Source: Martelella limonii
Lineage (GTDB): Bacteria > Pseudomonadota > Alphaproteobacteria > Rhizobiales > Rhizobiaceae
Assembly (NCBI RefSeq): GCF_013344475.1
Contig: NZ_JABUOU010000007.1
Location: 62,001-126,000, forward strand
Direction of reading: 5' to 3'
Length of the DNA: 64,000 bases
Positions within the stretch are counted from its first letter, which is position 1. The number at the start of each line of letters is the position of its first letter. The notes below the pieces were generated by a model that worked only from the letters and a program-made list of their open reading frames with translations, made no database searches and was not told where the DNA came from. Both the position numbers and the translations under genes were made by a program. This document shows positions 51,824 through 60,870 of the stretch, in pieces.

Positions 51824-53617
51824 ATGACCGTTCTGTCCGTCCGCAACCTGACCACCGCCTTTTCGACCGCCGATGGCTGGCGCAATGTCGTGGACGGCGT
51901 GAGTTTTGACGTGGACGCGGGCGAAACCGTGGCCGTTGTCGGAGAATCAGGCTCGGGCAAGAGCGTCACCGCGCTCTCGGTGATGGGGCTGCTGCCCAAG
52001 CGCAAGGCGCGCGTTACCGGCGAAATTCACTTCAGGGGCCGTGATCTTCTCAAGCTTTCCGAAGAAGAGATGCAAAATGTGCGCGGCAATGAAGTCGCGA
52101 TGATCTTCCAGGAACCGATGACGTCACTGAACCCGGTAATGTCTGTCGGCGCTCAGATTGCCGAGCCGCTGCGGCGGCATCGCGGCCTGCCGAAAGCGGA
52201 GGCGCGGAGGGAAGCGATCCGGCTGATGGACCGGGTGCGCATTCCGGCTGCCGCAAAGCGGGCCTCGGAATATCCGCATGAAATGTCGGGCGGCATGCTT
52301 CAGCGCGTGATGATCGCGACGGCACTTGCCTGCGCGCCGAAGCTGCTGATCGCCGACGAGCCGACCACAGCGCTCGACGTCACGATCCAGGCGCAGATCC
52401 TCGAGCTGATCAAGGAATTGCAGGACGAAGACCATATGGCGGTGATGTTCATCACCCACGACATGGGCGTCGTCGCCGAGATCGCGGAAAAGACGGTCGT
52501 CATGTACCGCTCCAAAATGCTGGAGACCGGCGCGACCGAAGACGTCTTCGCCCGACCGAAAACCGATTACACCCGCGACCTTCTGGCGGCAGCTCCCCGT
52601 CTCGGTGATCTCGGCGACAGTCCCGTCCCCCGCCCCTATCCGGGGCGAGACGGCATTCTGGCCGAACCGGTCGACACCGTCGACCACGCGGGTGCGCCGG
52701 TGCTTGAGGTCAAGAACCTCTGCGCGCGCTTCGACCTGCGAAAGGGCGTCCTCGGGCGGGTTCATGCCCGTGTCCACGCGGTGGAGAATGTCTCGTTCTC
52801 GCTGAAGAAGGGCGAGACGCTGGCGCTTGTCGGGGAATCGGGCTGCGGCAAGTCGACCACGGGTCGCGCCATTTTGCGGCTGACCAAGCCCGTCTCCGGA
52901 ACGGTGACGCTTCACGGCCAGGATGTTTCGCACCTTTCGCGCAAGGGCCTGCTGAAGCTTCGCCAATCGATGCAGATGATCTTTCAGGACCCGTTCTCCA
53001 GCCTCAATCCGCGCATGCGGATCGGAGAGGCGATCGCGGAGCCGATGCTGGCCCATGGTCTCACCACGCCCGCCGAGGCGCGCACGAAGGTTGCCTCCCT
53101 TCTCGAGCAGGTCGGGTTGTCGCCGGATATGGCCACGCGCTGGCCGCATGAATTTTCCGGCGGACAGCGCCAGCGCATCGCGATCGCCCGCGCGCTCGGG
53201 CTCGATCCGAAGCTGATCATCGCGGACGAGTCCGTTTCCGCCCTCGATGTCACCATCAAGGCCCAGGTCGTGAACCTGATGATGCGGCTGCAGCAGGAGC
53301 TCGGGCTTTCCTATCTGTTCATCAGCCATGACATGGCCGTGGTCGAGCGCATCAGCCACCGGGTCGCCGTCATGCTGCTCGGCGAGATCGTCGAGATCGG
53401 CCCGCGCGCCGAGATCTTCGCCAATCCCGCCCACCCCTATACGCGCCGTCTGCTCTCCGCCGTGCCGGAACCCGATCCCGCGCGCCGGCTGATGCGGCGC
53501 AACATTCCGCTTCAGGAGCTGAAAAGCCCGATCTTCCCCGCCGACTTCATGCCGCCGCACCGCACCTATGACGCAGTCGGCCCCGATCATTTTGTCATGC
53601 GCCAAGAGGCCGCGTGA
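51824..53617 (+). CDS. Peptide-type ABC transporter ATPase, fused DppD-DppF
   Basis: Two complete ATPase domains in one chain of 597 residues. First: Walker [11 protein letters not shown], signature [14 protein letters not shown], Walker [13 protein letters not shown]. Second (from about 310): [40 protein letters not shown]. Each is followed by an oligopeptide-type C-terminal segment ([16 protein letters not shown]). It is divergent from the permease operon but must serve it, because no other ATPase is next to those permeases. It heads a rightward operon of racemase, amidohydrolase, aldolase-like, SDR, aminotransferase and GntR genes. Confidence 0.9.
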   Translation: MTVLSVRNLTTAFSTADGWRNVVDGVSFDVDAGETVAVVGESGSGKSVTALSVMGLLPKRKARVTGEIHFRGRDLLKLSEEEMQNVRGNEVAMIFQEPMTSLNPVMSVGAQIAEPLRRHRGLPKAEARREAIRLMDRVRIPAAAKRASEYPHEMSGGMLQRVMIATALACAPKLLIADEPTTALDVTIQAQILELIKELQDEDHMAVMFITHDMGVVAEIAEKTVVMYRSKMLETGATEDVFARPKTDYTRDLLAAAPRLGDLGDSPVPRPYPGRDGILAEPVDTVDHAGAPVLEVKNLCARFDLRKGVLGRVHARVHAVENVSFSLKKGETLALVGESGCGKSTTGRAILRLTKPVSGTVTLHGQDVSHLSRKGLLKLRQSMQMIFQDPFSSLNPRMRIGEAIAEPMLAHGLTTPAEARTKVASLLEQVGLSPDMATRWPHEFSGGQRQRIAIARALGLDPKLIIADESVSALDVTIKAQVVNLMMRLQQELGLSYLFISHDMAVVERISHRVAVMLLGEIVEIGPRAEIFANPAHPYTRRLLSAVPEPDPARRLMRRNIPLQELKSPIFPADFMPPHRTYDAVGPDHFVMRQEAA

Positions 53618-53637
53618 GCCGATAGAGTAACACCATC

Positions 53638-54303
53638 ATGGCGCGTATTCTCGTTCTGAACCCCAACAGTTCCGAAAAGGTGACGGAGTCCATCCGTCGC
53701 TCCGTTGCAGGCCTTGCCGCGACCACCAACCACCAGCTCGTGTTCGAGCGCCTGCCGGAGGCACCGCTCGGCATCGAGAGCGATGCCGATGTCGCAGCCG
53801 TCGGCCCGATGGTGCGGGCGCGGGCGCTCATCGGCGATGCCGACGCCGTGGTCGTCGCCTGCTTTTCCGATCCGGGCGTCGATGCTACCCGCGCGGCGGT
53901 GACGGAAATCCCGGTGATCGGCGTTGCCGAGGCCGGTTATTACGCCGCACTCCAGTTCGGCCGGCGCTTCGGCGTCGTCTCGCTCGGCCCGTCTTCGATT
54001 GCCCGCCACGCGGTGCGGATCGAGGGGCTCGGCATCACCGCCCGGCTCGCCGGTGACCGTTCGGCGGATCTCACGGTCGAAGAATCAGGCGACGAGGGAC
54101 TGTCGCGCGAAAAGGTCATCGAAACCGGCAAGGCGCTCGCGGGAAAGGATGGCGCCGATGTCATCGTGCTCGGCTGTGCCGGCATGGGCAACCAGCGCCC
54201 GTTCCTGCAGCAGGCGATCGGCGTACCGGTCATCGATCCGGTGCAGGCGGGCGTTGCCGCCGCCATCTCCGCTCTCAATCTCGAATATCTTGCAAAGGCT
54301 TAA
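53638..54303 (+). CDS. Aspartate/glutamate/hydantoin racemase-family protein
   Basis: Cofactor-independent racemase-like protein of 221 residues. Two active-site cysteines are visible, in VVVACFSDPGVD (about 75) and VIVLGCAGMG (about 180), and the N-terminal ILVLNPNSSEKVTESI motif is typical of hydantoin racemases. It lies 20 bp after the ATPase gene and two bases before the amidohydrolase, so it is in one operon. A paralogue is at 60190. It would interconvert enantiomers of a 5-substituted hydantoin or similar cyclic ureide. Confidence 0.85.
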   Translation: MARILVLNPNSSEKVTESIRRSVAGLAATTNHQLVFERLPEAPLGIESDADVAAVGPMVRARALIGDADAVVVACFSDPGVDATRAAVTEIPVIGVAEAGYYAALQFGRRFGVVSLGPSSIARHAVRIEGLGITARLAGDRSADLTVEESGDEGLSREKVIETGKALAGKDGADVIVLGCAGMGNQRPFLQQAIGVPVIDPVQAGVAAAISALNLEYLAKA

Positions 54304-54305
54304 TT

Positions 54306-55673
54306 ATGGACCTGCTACTGCGCGGAACCGTCATCACCCCGCTCGCCGCCATCGAGGGCGGCTGGATCGCCGTTCGTGACGGCAAGATCGCGGCGATCGG
54401 CGACAGCACGACGACCCCGCCGGAGGCGGCGGAAACCGTCGACTACGGTGACCGGCTGATCATGCCCGGCGTAATCGACGGCCAGACCCATGCCACCAGC
54501 GCCAAGGGCCTTGAGGGCATCGGCGATACCACCCGCTCGGCGATTGCCGGCGGCGTCACCACGCTGGTCGACATGCCGTTCGACAACCCAACCCCTCTGG
54601 ACCGCCCCGAACGGCTCAAGGCCAAGGTCGACGCGATCGCCACCCACAGCCATGCCGATGTCGCGCTTTATGGAACGATTACCGCCGAGACCGGCACGGA
54701 TCAGATCGATGCGCTGATCGACGGCGGCGTCGTTGCCTTCAAGATCTCCTCGTTCGAAAGCTCGCCGACGCGCTTTCCCCGCATCGATGCCGCGCTGATG
54801 CTCGACATCATGGAAAAGCTTGCGCCCACCAATCTTCCCATCGGCCTTCACAACGAGGATCAGGAGATCGTGCTGGAGCGGATGGCGCGCGCCCGCGCTG
54901 CCGGCGAAAACGGCATCAACGCCCACTCCACCGCCCGGCCCGTGGCGGCCGAGCTTGCAGCAACCGCCCAGTTCCTGGCGCTCGCGCAGGCAACCGGGGC
55001 GCATGCCCATCCGGTGCATCTGTCGAGCGGCGACGGGTTCTCGCAGGTCGGCGCCTTTGCCGATCTCGGCGTGCGCGCGACGGGGGAAACCTGCGTGCAC
55101 TATCTCTGGTTCGATGCCGCCCGCGATGGCGAAAGGCTCGGCCCGCGCATGAAGGTCAACCCGCCGATCCGCCCCGGCGAGGTCGACAATCTCTGGGATG
55201 CGATCGTCGACGGGCTTGTCGCCTTCACCTCGTCGGACCATTCGAGCTGGCCGATCGACGGCAAGCTGACGGACTCGATCTTCGACGCCGGCGCCGGCGT
55301 GCCGGGGCTTGAAACCCTGCTGCCCGCCTTCTTCACCGCCGCGGAAGCGCGCGGGCTCGATGCCGCCATGCTCGCCGCCGAGCAGCTCTCGGAGCGTCCG
55401 GCCACCTTCTTCGGCCTTTCCGACCGCAAGGGCTCGATCCGGGTCGGCATGGATGCGGATTTCGCCATTCTGGAACAAGGCGCCTTCATCTGGGATGAGG
55501 CCAAGGCCCATGACGGGCTGAACTGGTCGCCCTTCCATGGCGACACCTTCACGGTCAAGGTCGCGGCCACGTATCTGCGCGGCGAACGGGGCTTTGACGG
55601 CAACACCATCACCGGCCGGCAGGGCTCGGGGCGCTATCTCGCCCGCGGCGCCGATTGCTGGTTCGGCAACTGA
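54306..55673 (+). CDS. Cyclic amidohydrolase (dihydroorotase/allantoinase/hydantoinase family)
   Basis: Metal-dependent ring-opening amidohydrolase, 455 residues. Barrel motifs: MPGVIDGQTHATS (about 53), bridging-Lys candidate AFKISSFES (about 145), GLHNEDQE, HPVHLSSGDG and the final Asp in SSDHSSW. In the family the first motif is DxHxH; here the first His is a Gln (codon CAG), so one metal ligand is changed. Other ligands look intact. It probably opens a hydantoin or related ring. Close operon with the racemase; DHDPS-like gene 11 bp downstream. Confidence 0.85.
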   Translation: MDLLLRGTVITPLAAIEGGWIAVRDGKIAAIGDSTTTPPEAAETVDYGDRLIMPGVIDGQTHATSAKGLEGIGDTTRSAIAGGVTTLVDMPFDNPTPLDRPERLKAKVDAIATHSHADVALYGTITAETGTDQIDALIDGGVVAFKISSFESSPTRFPRIDAALMLDIMEKLAPTNLPIGLHNEDQEIVLERMARARAAGENGINAHSTARPVAAELAATAQFLALAQATGAHAHPVHLSSGDGFSQVGAFADLGVRATGETCVHYLWFDAARDGERLGPRMKVNPPIRPGEVDNLWDAIVDGLVAFTSSDHSSWPIDGKLTDSIFDAGAGVPGLETLLPAFFTAAEARGLDAAMLAAEQLSERPATFFGLSDRKGSIRVGMDADFAILEQGAFIWDEAKAHDGLNWSPFHGDTFTVKVAATYLRGERGFDGNTITGRQGSGRYLARGADCWFGN

Positions 55674-55684
55674 GGATAGGGAAA

Positions 55685-56611
55685 ATGAGCCTTCTGACCA
55701 ATGACGCCAAGGGCGTCTACGTGATCTCGGTCACGCCGTTTCACGAAAACGGCGCCGTCGATTTCGACAGCCTCGACCGCGTTACCGACTTCTACATTGA
55801 AAAGGGCGCGACCGGCATCACCGTGCTCGGCATGATGGGCGAGGCGCCGAAGCTGACGCAGGCGGAAGCCCGCGAAATCGTCGCGCGCGTGATCAAGCGT
55901 GCTGGCGATACGCCGGTTGTCGCCGGCGTCTCGGCCCCGGGCCTTGCCGCGATCTCCGAGCTTTCCGGGGCCGTGATGGATATGGGTGCTGCCGGCGTGA
56001 TGATCGCCCCGCCCGGAAGCCTCCGGACCGACGAGCAGATCGCGACCTATTACAGCCAGGCCTGCGCCGCCGCAGGCGATGGCGTGCCTGTCGTGCTGCA
56101 GGATTTCCCGCTGTCGACGGGCGTGCAGATCTCCGTGCCGCTGATGGGCCGGATCATCGAGGAAAACGAGCAGATCGTCATGCTGAAGCATGAGGACTGG
56201 CCGGGCCTTGCCAAGATCTCGGCGCTGCGCGATGCCGAAGGCAAGGGCCGCCGCCGGATCTCGATCCTCTGCGGCAATGGCGGCGTGTTCCTGCCGGAAG
56301 AGATGGCGCGCGGCGCCAATGGCGCGATGACCGGCTTCGGCTATCCCGAAATGATGGCGGATGTGGTCGCGCTTGCCGACGCCGGCGACATGGACCGGGC
56401 ACAGGATATCTTCGACGCCTATCTGCCGCTGGTGCGCTACGAGCAGCAGCCGGGCCTCGGCCTTGCCGTGCGCAAATATGCGCTCGCAAAGCGCGGCGCG
56501 ATTGCCTCCGCCGCCCTGCGCAAGCCGGGCGCCGGACTGGCGCCGGCCGCGATTGCCGAGGTTGAACGCCTCATCGAAAGACAGACAAAAAGACTGAAGG
56601 AACTTGGCTGA
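55685..56611 (+). CDS. Dihydrodipicolinate synthase-family lyase/aldolase
   Basis: Class I aldolase-like TIM barrel, 308 residues. Substrate-carboxylate loop GMMGEAPKLTQAE replaces the usual GTTGE; the Schiff-base Lys is in VMLKHEDWPG. The Tyr of the common YNxP motif is replaced: the segment reads LQDFP. Start at 55685 with an AGGATAGGG-type ribosome site. Its stop overlaps the SDR start. Family members cleave or form 2-keto acid aldols; the present reaction is unknown. I do not think it is NanA, despite the NanE-NanK gene 13 kb away. Confidence 0.8.
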   Translation: MSLLTNDAKGVYVISVTPFHENGAVDFDSLDRVTDFYIEKGATGITVLGMMGEAPKLTQAEAREIVARVIKRAGDTPVVAGVSAPGLAAISELSGAVMDMGAAGVMIAPPGSLRTDEQIATYYSQACAAAGDGVPVVLQDFPLSTGVQISVPLMGRIIEENEQIVMLKHEDWPGLAKISALRDAEGKGRRRISILCGNGGVFLPEEMARGANGAMTGFGYPEMMADVVALADAGDMDRAQDIFDAYLPLVRYEQQPGLGLAVRKYALAKRGAIASAALRKPGAGLAPAAIAEVERLIERQTKRLKELG

Positions 56612-57381
56612 TGGACTTCAAACTTTCCGGAAAACGCGCGCTGGTGATCGGCGCAAGCCGTGGTCTTGGGGCCGCCTCCGCCGCCCTTCTCGCCGAAGAA
56701 GGTGCGACCGTGATCGCCGCCTCCCGCTCCGGCGCCCTGCCTCAGGGCCTTTCGCCCGAAATCGCCGCGCGGATCACCGCTGTTGCGCTCGATCTCGAAG
56801 ACCCGCAGTCGGTTGCGGCTATGAAGGACCTGCTTGCCAAGGAGCCGGTCGATGTTCTCGTCAACAATTGCGGCGGTCCGAAAGCCGGACCCGCGCGCGG
56901 CCAGTCGGCTGCTGCCTGGCAGGCGGCCTTCGCCGCCATGGCAACGCCCGTGTTCGAACTCACGGATGCTGCCCTTGCCGGCATGAGCGACAAGGGCTGG
57001 GGCCGCGTCATCACCATCGGTTCATCGGGCATCGAGGTGCCGATCCCCAATCTGGCGCTGTCGAACGGCGTGCGTGGCGCCATGGCCGGCTGGTCGAAGA
57101 CGCTTGCGGGCGAAGTCGCCGACAAGGGCATCACCGTCAACATGGTGCTGCCCGGCCGGATCGCGACCGACCGCGTGGCCGAACTCGACGCCGGCAAGGC
57201 CGCGAAGTCCGGCGAGAGCGTGGATGCCGTGCGCGAGGCCTCCCGCAAGACCATCCCTGCGGGCCGCTACGGCCGGCCGGAGGAGTTCGCCGCGATCGTC
57301 GCCTTCCTCGCCTCCGAACAGGCAAGCTTCATCACCGGTTCGATGATCCGTGCCGATGGCGGCATGATCCGGAGCCTTTGA
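56611..57381 (+). CDS. SDR-family oxidoreductase lacking the usual catalytic Tyr
   Basis: Short-chain dehydrogenase-like protein, 256 residues. Cofactor motif VIGASRGLG (about 12), NNCGG, the catalytic Ser region TIGSSGIE and a C-terminal GSMIRADGG are present. Where the YxxxK motif is expected the sequence reads NLALSNGVRGAM, with no Tyr. I recall an SDR subgroup with this feature, so it is probably genuine and not a sequencing error. Start overlaps the preceding stop (TGATG), and its own stop overlaps the next start in the same way. Confidence 0.85.
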   Translation: MDFKLSGKRALVIGASRGLGAASAALLAEEGATVIAASRSGALPQGLSPEIAARITAVALDLEDPQSVAAMKDLLAKEPVDVLVNNCGGPKAGPARGQSAAAWQAAFAAMATPVFELTDAALAGMSDKGWGRVITIGSSGIEVPIPNLALSNGVRGAMAGWSKTLAGEVADKGITVNMVLPGRIATDRVAELDAGKAAKSGESVDAVREASRKTIPAGRYGRPEEFAAIVAFLASEQASFITGSMIRADGGMIRSL

Positions 57382-58526
57382 TGACCGCGATCGTCTCCGT
57401 CGACCGGCGCGGCAGCGATGCCAACAAATGGCGGGCCTTCGGGCCCGACGTCATCCCGCTGCCGGTCGCCGACATGGATTTCGCGGTCGCGCCCGAAATC
57501 ATAGCCGCTATCGAAAAGCGCCTTGCCCATCCGGTGCTCGGTTATGGAGCCGCGACCGACAGCCTGCGCGAAACCCTGGTTTCAGCACTTGCGGCCGAAT
57601 ATGGCTGGCACATCGAGCCCGAATGGCTGGTGTTCCTGCCGGGCGTGGAGCCGGGCTTCAACATGGCGCTCAACGCCTTCACCGCGCCCGGCGACACGGT
57701 GATGCAGGAGTTTCCCGTCTACAAGCCTCTGCGCACGGCACCCGCGACGTGGGGGTTGAAGACCGCCGCCGTCTGGCAGAGCCCGTCCGATGACGGACGC
57801 TGGACGTCGGATCAAGCGGCCCTTGAAGAGGCGGCCGCGCGCTCGAAGCTCATGCTGCTCTGCAATCCGCAGAACCCGACCGGACGCGTTTATACACGTG
57901 ACGAGCTGGCGTTCCGGGCCGAACTCTGCATCCGCAACGACATGGTGCTGGTGTCGGACGAGATCCATTGCGGCCTCACGCTTGATGGCCGGACGCATGT
58001 TCCGGTCGCATCGCTTTCGAAGGCGATCGAGGCGCGGACGATCACGCTGATGGCCGCGAGCAAGACCTGGAACATCGCCGGTCTGAAGGCAGCCTTTGCC
58101 GTGATTGCCGATGAGAAGCTCCGGACCGCGTTCATGGCTGCGAAAAAGGGCCTCGTCGACAGCGTCAACATTCTCGGGCTCGCCGCCATGGAGGCGGCTT
58201 ACCGCGACGCCGGCGCATGGCGGAATGCCGTTCGCGCTGTGATTGCGGAGAACCGCGATCTTTTGCAGTCCTTCATGGCTGACAGGCTTCCGAAGGCGAA
58301 ACTGTTGCCGGCGGAAGCGAGCTTTCTCGCTTGGATCGATCTTTCGGGTTATGAACTCGACAAACCAGCTCATGACTGGCTTCTGGAGCATGCCCGCATC
58401 GGCCTCAGCAGCGGGACGGATTTCGGCCCGGGCCTTGAGAACTGGGTCCGCCTGAATTTCGCATGTGCAAAAGAGACCCTTGCCGAAGCGCTTGCGCGTA
58501 TGGCAAAGGCGCTGGAAGAGAGGTAA
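57381..58526 (+). CDS. PLP-dependent aminotransferase / C-S lyase (PatB/MalY type)
   Basis: Fold-type I PLP enzyme of 381 residues. PADMDF near residue 30 (VADMDFAVAPEI), LLCNPQNPTGRVYT, LVSDEIHCGL and the PLP-lysine in MAASKTWNIAGLK are diagnostic of the MalY/PatB group, many of which are cystathionine beta-lyases. The ATG at 57381 shares its first base with the SDR stop. With a sulfurtransferase nearby, C-S lyase activity is a reasonable guess; transamination is equally possible. Confidence 0.87.
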   Translation: MTAIVSVDRRGSDANKWRAFGPDVIPLPVADMDFAVAPEIIAAIEKRLAHPVLGYGAATDSLRETLVSALAAEYGWHIEPEWLVFLPGVEPGFNMALNAFTAPGDTVMQEFPVYKPLRTAPATWGLKTAAVWQSPSDDGRWTSDQAALEEAAARSKLMLLCNPQNPTGRVYTRDELAFRAELCIRNDMVLVSDEIHCGLTLDGRTHVPVASLSKAIEARTITLMAASKTWNIAGLKAAFAVIADEKLRTAFMAAKKGLVDSVNILGLAAMEAAYRDAGAWRNAVRAVIAENRDLLQSFMADRLPKAKLLPAEASFLAWIDLSGYELDKPAHDWLLEHARIGLSSGTDFGPGLENWVRLNFACAKETLAEALARMAKALEER

Positions 58527-58537
58527 TGGGGGTGGCA

Positions 58538-59260
58538 ATGGCGCGCGGCAAGAGCGAGACGAAGGCGAGCGTTCGCAAGAACGGCACGCAGCAGGACAAA
58601 TCGAGGTCGCTCACGGCGCAGGCCTATGAGCTTTTGCGCGCCGAAATCATCACCTGCCGGTTGCAACCGGGGGCGGAAATCGGCGAACAGGAGCTGGCCG
58701 AAAGGCTGGCGATGAGCAAGACGCCGGTGCGCGAGGCGTTGGCGCGTCTGACGCTCGAGGGTCTGGTCGAGGCCTTTCCCCGGCGCGGCTATCGGGTGAC
58801 AGCGGTTACCGTGAAAAGCGTCAACGACGTGTTCACGGTGCGCAAGGCGCTTGAGGGCGTTGCCGGAGAGCTCGCCGCTGCCCGCCTCACCGAAGAGGAA
58901 CTCGACCGGATCGAGGCGCTTTCGGACGCGCAGTATGTGCCGGACGAGGAGCCGACGATTGCGGCCTTCATCAAGGCCAACAATGATTTCCATGCCGCGA
59001 TTGCCGAGGGGGCCCGGGTACCCCGGCTCGCCACGCTGATCGGCTCCTATCTCGAGGAATCCACGCGGCTCTTCCACATGGGCGCCACGATCCGCGACGT
59101 GAACCCGGAAACCTCCGCCGACCATGCCCGCATCGTCGCCGGGCTTCGCGCCCGTGACGGCGAGGCCACCCGCGAGGCGATCATCCAGCACACCGACAAC
59201 ACCCGAAAGGGCCTGCTCCGCGCCCTGATCGCGGATGATGAATCGCTGCTAGTTCTTTAA
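58538..59260 (+). CDS. GntR-family regulator (FadR/FCD type)
   Basis: Regulator of 240 residues. N-terminal winged helix (AYELLRAEIITCRLQPGAEIGEQELAERLAMSKTPVREALARLTLEGLVEAFPRRGYRV, about 28-86) and an all-helical FCD domain with the metal-binding NNDFHAAI, and ADHARIV. The start at 58538 has GGGGG five bases upstream; the ATG at 58526 overlapping the previous stop is also possible. Last gene of the rightward operon, so it probably controls it. It converges on the LysR gene with a 12-bp gap. Confidence 0.87.
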   Translation: MARGKSETKASVRKNGTQQDKSRSLTAQAYELLRAEIITCRLQPGAEIGEQELAERLAMSKTPVREALARLTLEGLVEAFPRRGYRVTAVTVKSVNDVFTVRKALEGVAGELAAARLTEEELDRIEALSDAQYVPDEEPTIAAFIKANNDFHAAIAEGARVPRLATLIGSYLEESTRLFHMGATIRDVNPETSADHARIVAGLRARDGEATREAIIQHTDNTRKGLLRALIADDESLLVL

Positions 59261-59272
59261 GGCCTGAGAAGC

Positions 59273-60193
59273 TCAAGAAGTCGTCGCGGCAACCTGGAAA
59301 TCGGCGAGCGCCTGTTTCATTTCCGAGATGAAGGCATGCAGCAGCCGCGAGCGCGGCACGCCCTTGCGCGTGATCATCACGGCTGTGATCTCGATCGGCG
59401 GCAGGAAGGCGCGCACCGCAATATCAGGCTTGGCATGGAAGGCGGCGCTGAAGGGATCGATCACGGCAGCCCCGATCCCGGCGCCGACAAGAACGGCGGC
59501 GGTGGCGCAATAGCGCACTTCCACGCGGGGCTGATAGGGTGCGCCGTCGCGCTCGAAGGCCGCCCGGACCATCTGCCCCAGACGGGAATCGATTTCGAGA
59601 CCGATGAAGCGATGGCCGGAAAGCGCTGCGGCGCTGACGGTCTGCCCGGGCGCTGACGCCTCCGGCAGGACTGCGACCATATGGGTCTTCGCAATCACCG
59701 AAACATTGACGGCAGGATGATCGTTGAGCGCGAGCGCCAGCCCGATATCGGCCGCCCCGGTCTGGACGGCGGCAATGACATGTTCCAGCCTGCGCACATC
59801 ATAGGCGACCGAGACGCCCTCGCGATCCTTCAGAAACCGCTGCATGGCAAGCGGCGCCACCGTATGACCGAGCGGCGGCGTTGAAATGATCCGAAGGCGG
59901 CCCGACACACCCTGACGGATATCGCGCGCCCGCGCGCTGAAGCCCTTGACCAGACCGAAGACCGGCTTGATCTCCTCATGGAGGGTCATCGCCTCCTCGG
60001 TCGGCTGGAGCCTGCGATGAAGACGTTCGAAAAGGGTGACGCCGATATGGGTTTCAAGCTGGCGCAATCCGCTGGAAACGGCCGGCTGCGAAATTCCGAG
60101 CTCTTCCGCCGCTTCCACCGTCGAGCCGCAGCGCATCACCGCATCGAAGATCTCGAGCAGGCGGAGCGAGATATCGGGGGTCGCCTCCGTCAT
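59273..60193 (-). CDS. LysR-family transcriptional regulator
   Basis: Regulator of 306 residues. N-terminal helix-turn-helix LRLLEIFDAVMRCGSTVEAAEELGISQPAVSSGLRQLETHIGVTLFER (about 10-57), then the two-lobed effector domain starting SGRLRIISTPPLG. It overlaps the racemase gene by four bases and is the last gene of the leftward operon, an unusual place for a LysR protein, which more often is divergent from its targets. Confidence 0.9.
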   Translation of the reverse strand: MTEATPDISLRLLEIFDAVMRCGSTVEAAEELGISQPAVSSGLRQLETHIGVTLFERLHRRLQPTEEAMTLHEEIKPVFGLVKGFSARARDIRQGVSGRLRIISTPPLGHTVAPLAMQRFLKDREGVSVAYDVRRLEHVIAAVQTGAADIGLALALNDHPAVNVSVIAKTHMVAVLPEASAPGQTVSAAALSGHRFIGLEIDSRLGQMVRAAFERDGAPYQPRVEVRYCATAAVLVGAGIGAAVIDPFSAAFHAKPDIAVRAFLPPIEITAVMITRKGVPRSRLLHAFISEMKQALADFQVAATTS

Positions 60194-60858
60194 GCGTTTT
60201 CCGTCACCGCATAACCAAAGGCCATGGCGACGGCGGCCTGGGTGGGATCGATGACGGGCAGGCTTAGTTCGCCCTGGAGCCGCTTGCGATGACCCGACAT
60301 GCCGGCGCAGCCGAGCACGATCGCGCCTGCCCCCATTGCCTTGAGCTTGGAGCCCGCCTTCTGGAGAAGGCCATAGCTTTCCTCCCCGTGTCCACTGTCT
60401 GCGACGCTGACGCTGCCTTCAAGCGCGACCTCGCCGGCAAGCCGGCCCTCGACGCCGAGACGGCGGAGCTGACGCAGATGCCGGGGGATCGAAAGCTCGC
60501 TCACCGCCACCACGCCGAAACTGTCTGCGACCGCAAGCGCCGAAAGCACGCCCGCATCCTGAATGCCGTAGACCGGCCGCTTCGTCAGGGATCGCGCGAT
60601 ATCGACGCCGGGCTGAGAATAGCAGGCGATCACGTAGGCCATGGCATCGGTGCGCTCCTCGATGACGCGGCCGACATTCAGCGCCGCCTCGTCCACCTCG
60701 CGCTGTGTTACCACGCCCGGCGGACCATGAGCAATCGTGAGGCATTCGACGGTCGGAGCGTCCGGGTGCATGAAGCCGGCAAGGGCCGCGCGCAGGCCCT
60801 CGGTCACGCGCTCGGAACTGTTGGGGTTGATCACGAGGATCGGGCCTGGCGATGTCAT
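60190..60858 (-). CDS. Aspartate/glutamate/hydantoin racemase-family protein (second copy)
   Basis: Racemase-like protein of 222 residues, a diverged paralogue of the protein at 53638. N-terminal ILVINPNSSERVTEGL, active-site Cys in VIACYSQPGVD (about 78) and IVLGCAGMSG (about 183). It lies 12 bp downstream of the carbamoylase gene. In hydantoin utilisation the racemase lets a stereospecific carbamoylase use both isomers. Confidence 0.85.
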   Translation of the reverse strand: MTSPGPILVINPNSSERVTEGLRAALAGFMHPDAPTVECLTIAHGPPGVVTQREVDEAALNVGRVIEERTDAMAYVIACYSQPGVDIARSLTKRPVYGIQDAGVLSALAVADSFGVVAVSELSIPRHLRQLRRLGVEGRLAGEVALEGSVSVADSGHGEESYGLLQKAGSKLKAMGAGAIVLGCAGMSGHRKRLQGELSLPVIDPTQAAVAMAFGYAVTENA

Positions 60859-60870
60859 CGGCGTGGTTCC

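Noticed and set aside
55685-56611. N-acetylneuraminate lyase (NanA) partner of the NanE-NanK gene
   Set aside because: It is 13 kb away, in a hydantoinase-type operon, and lacks the family's YNxP tyrosine. DHDPS-family membership alone does not identify NanA.
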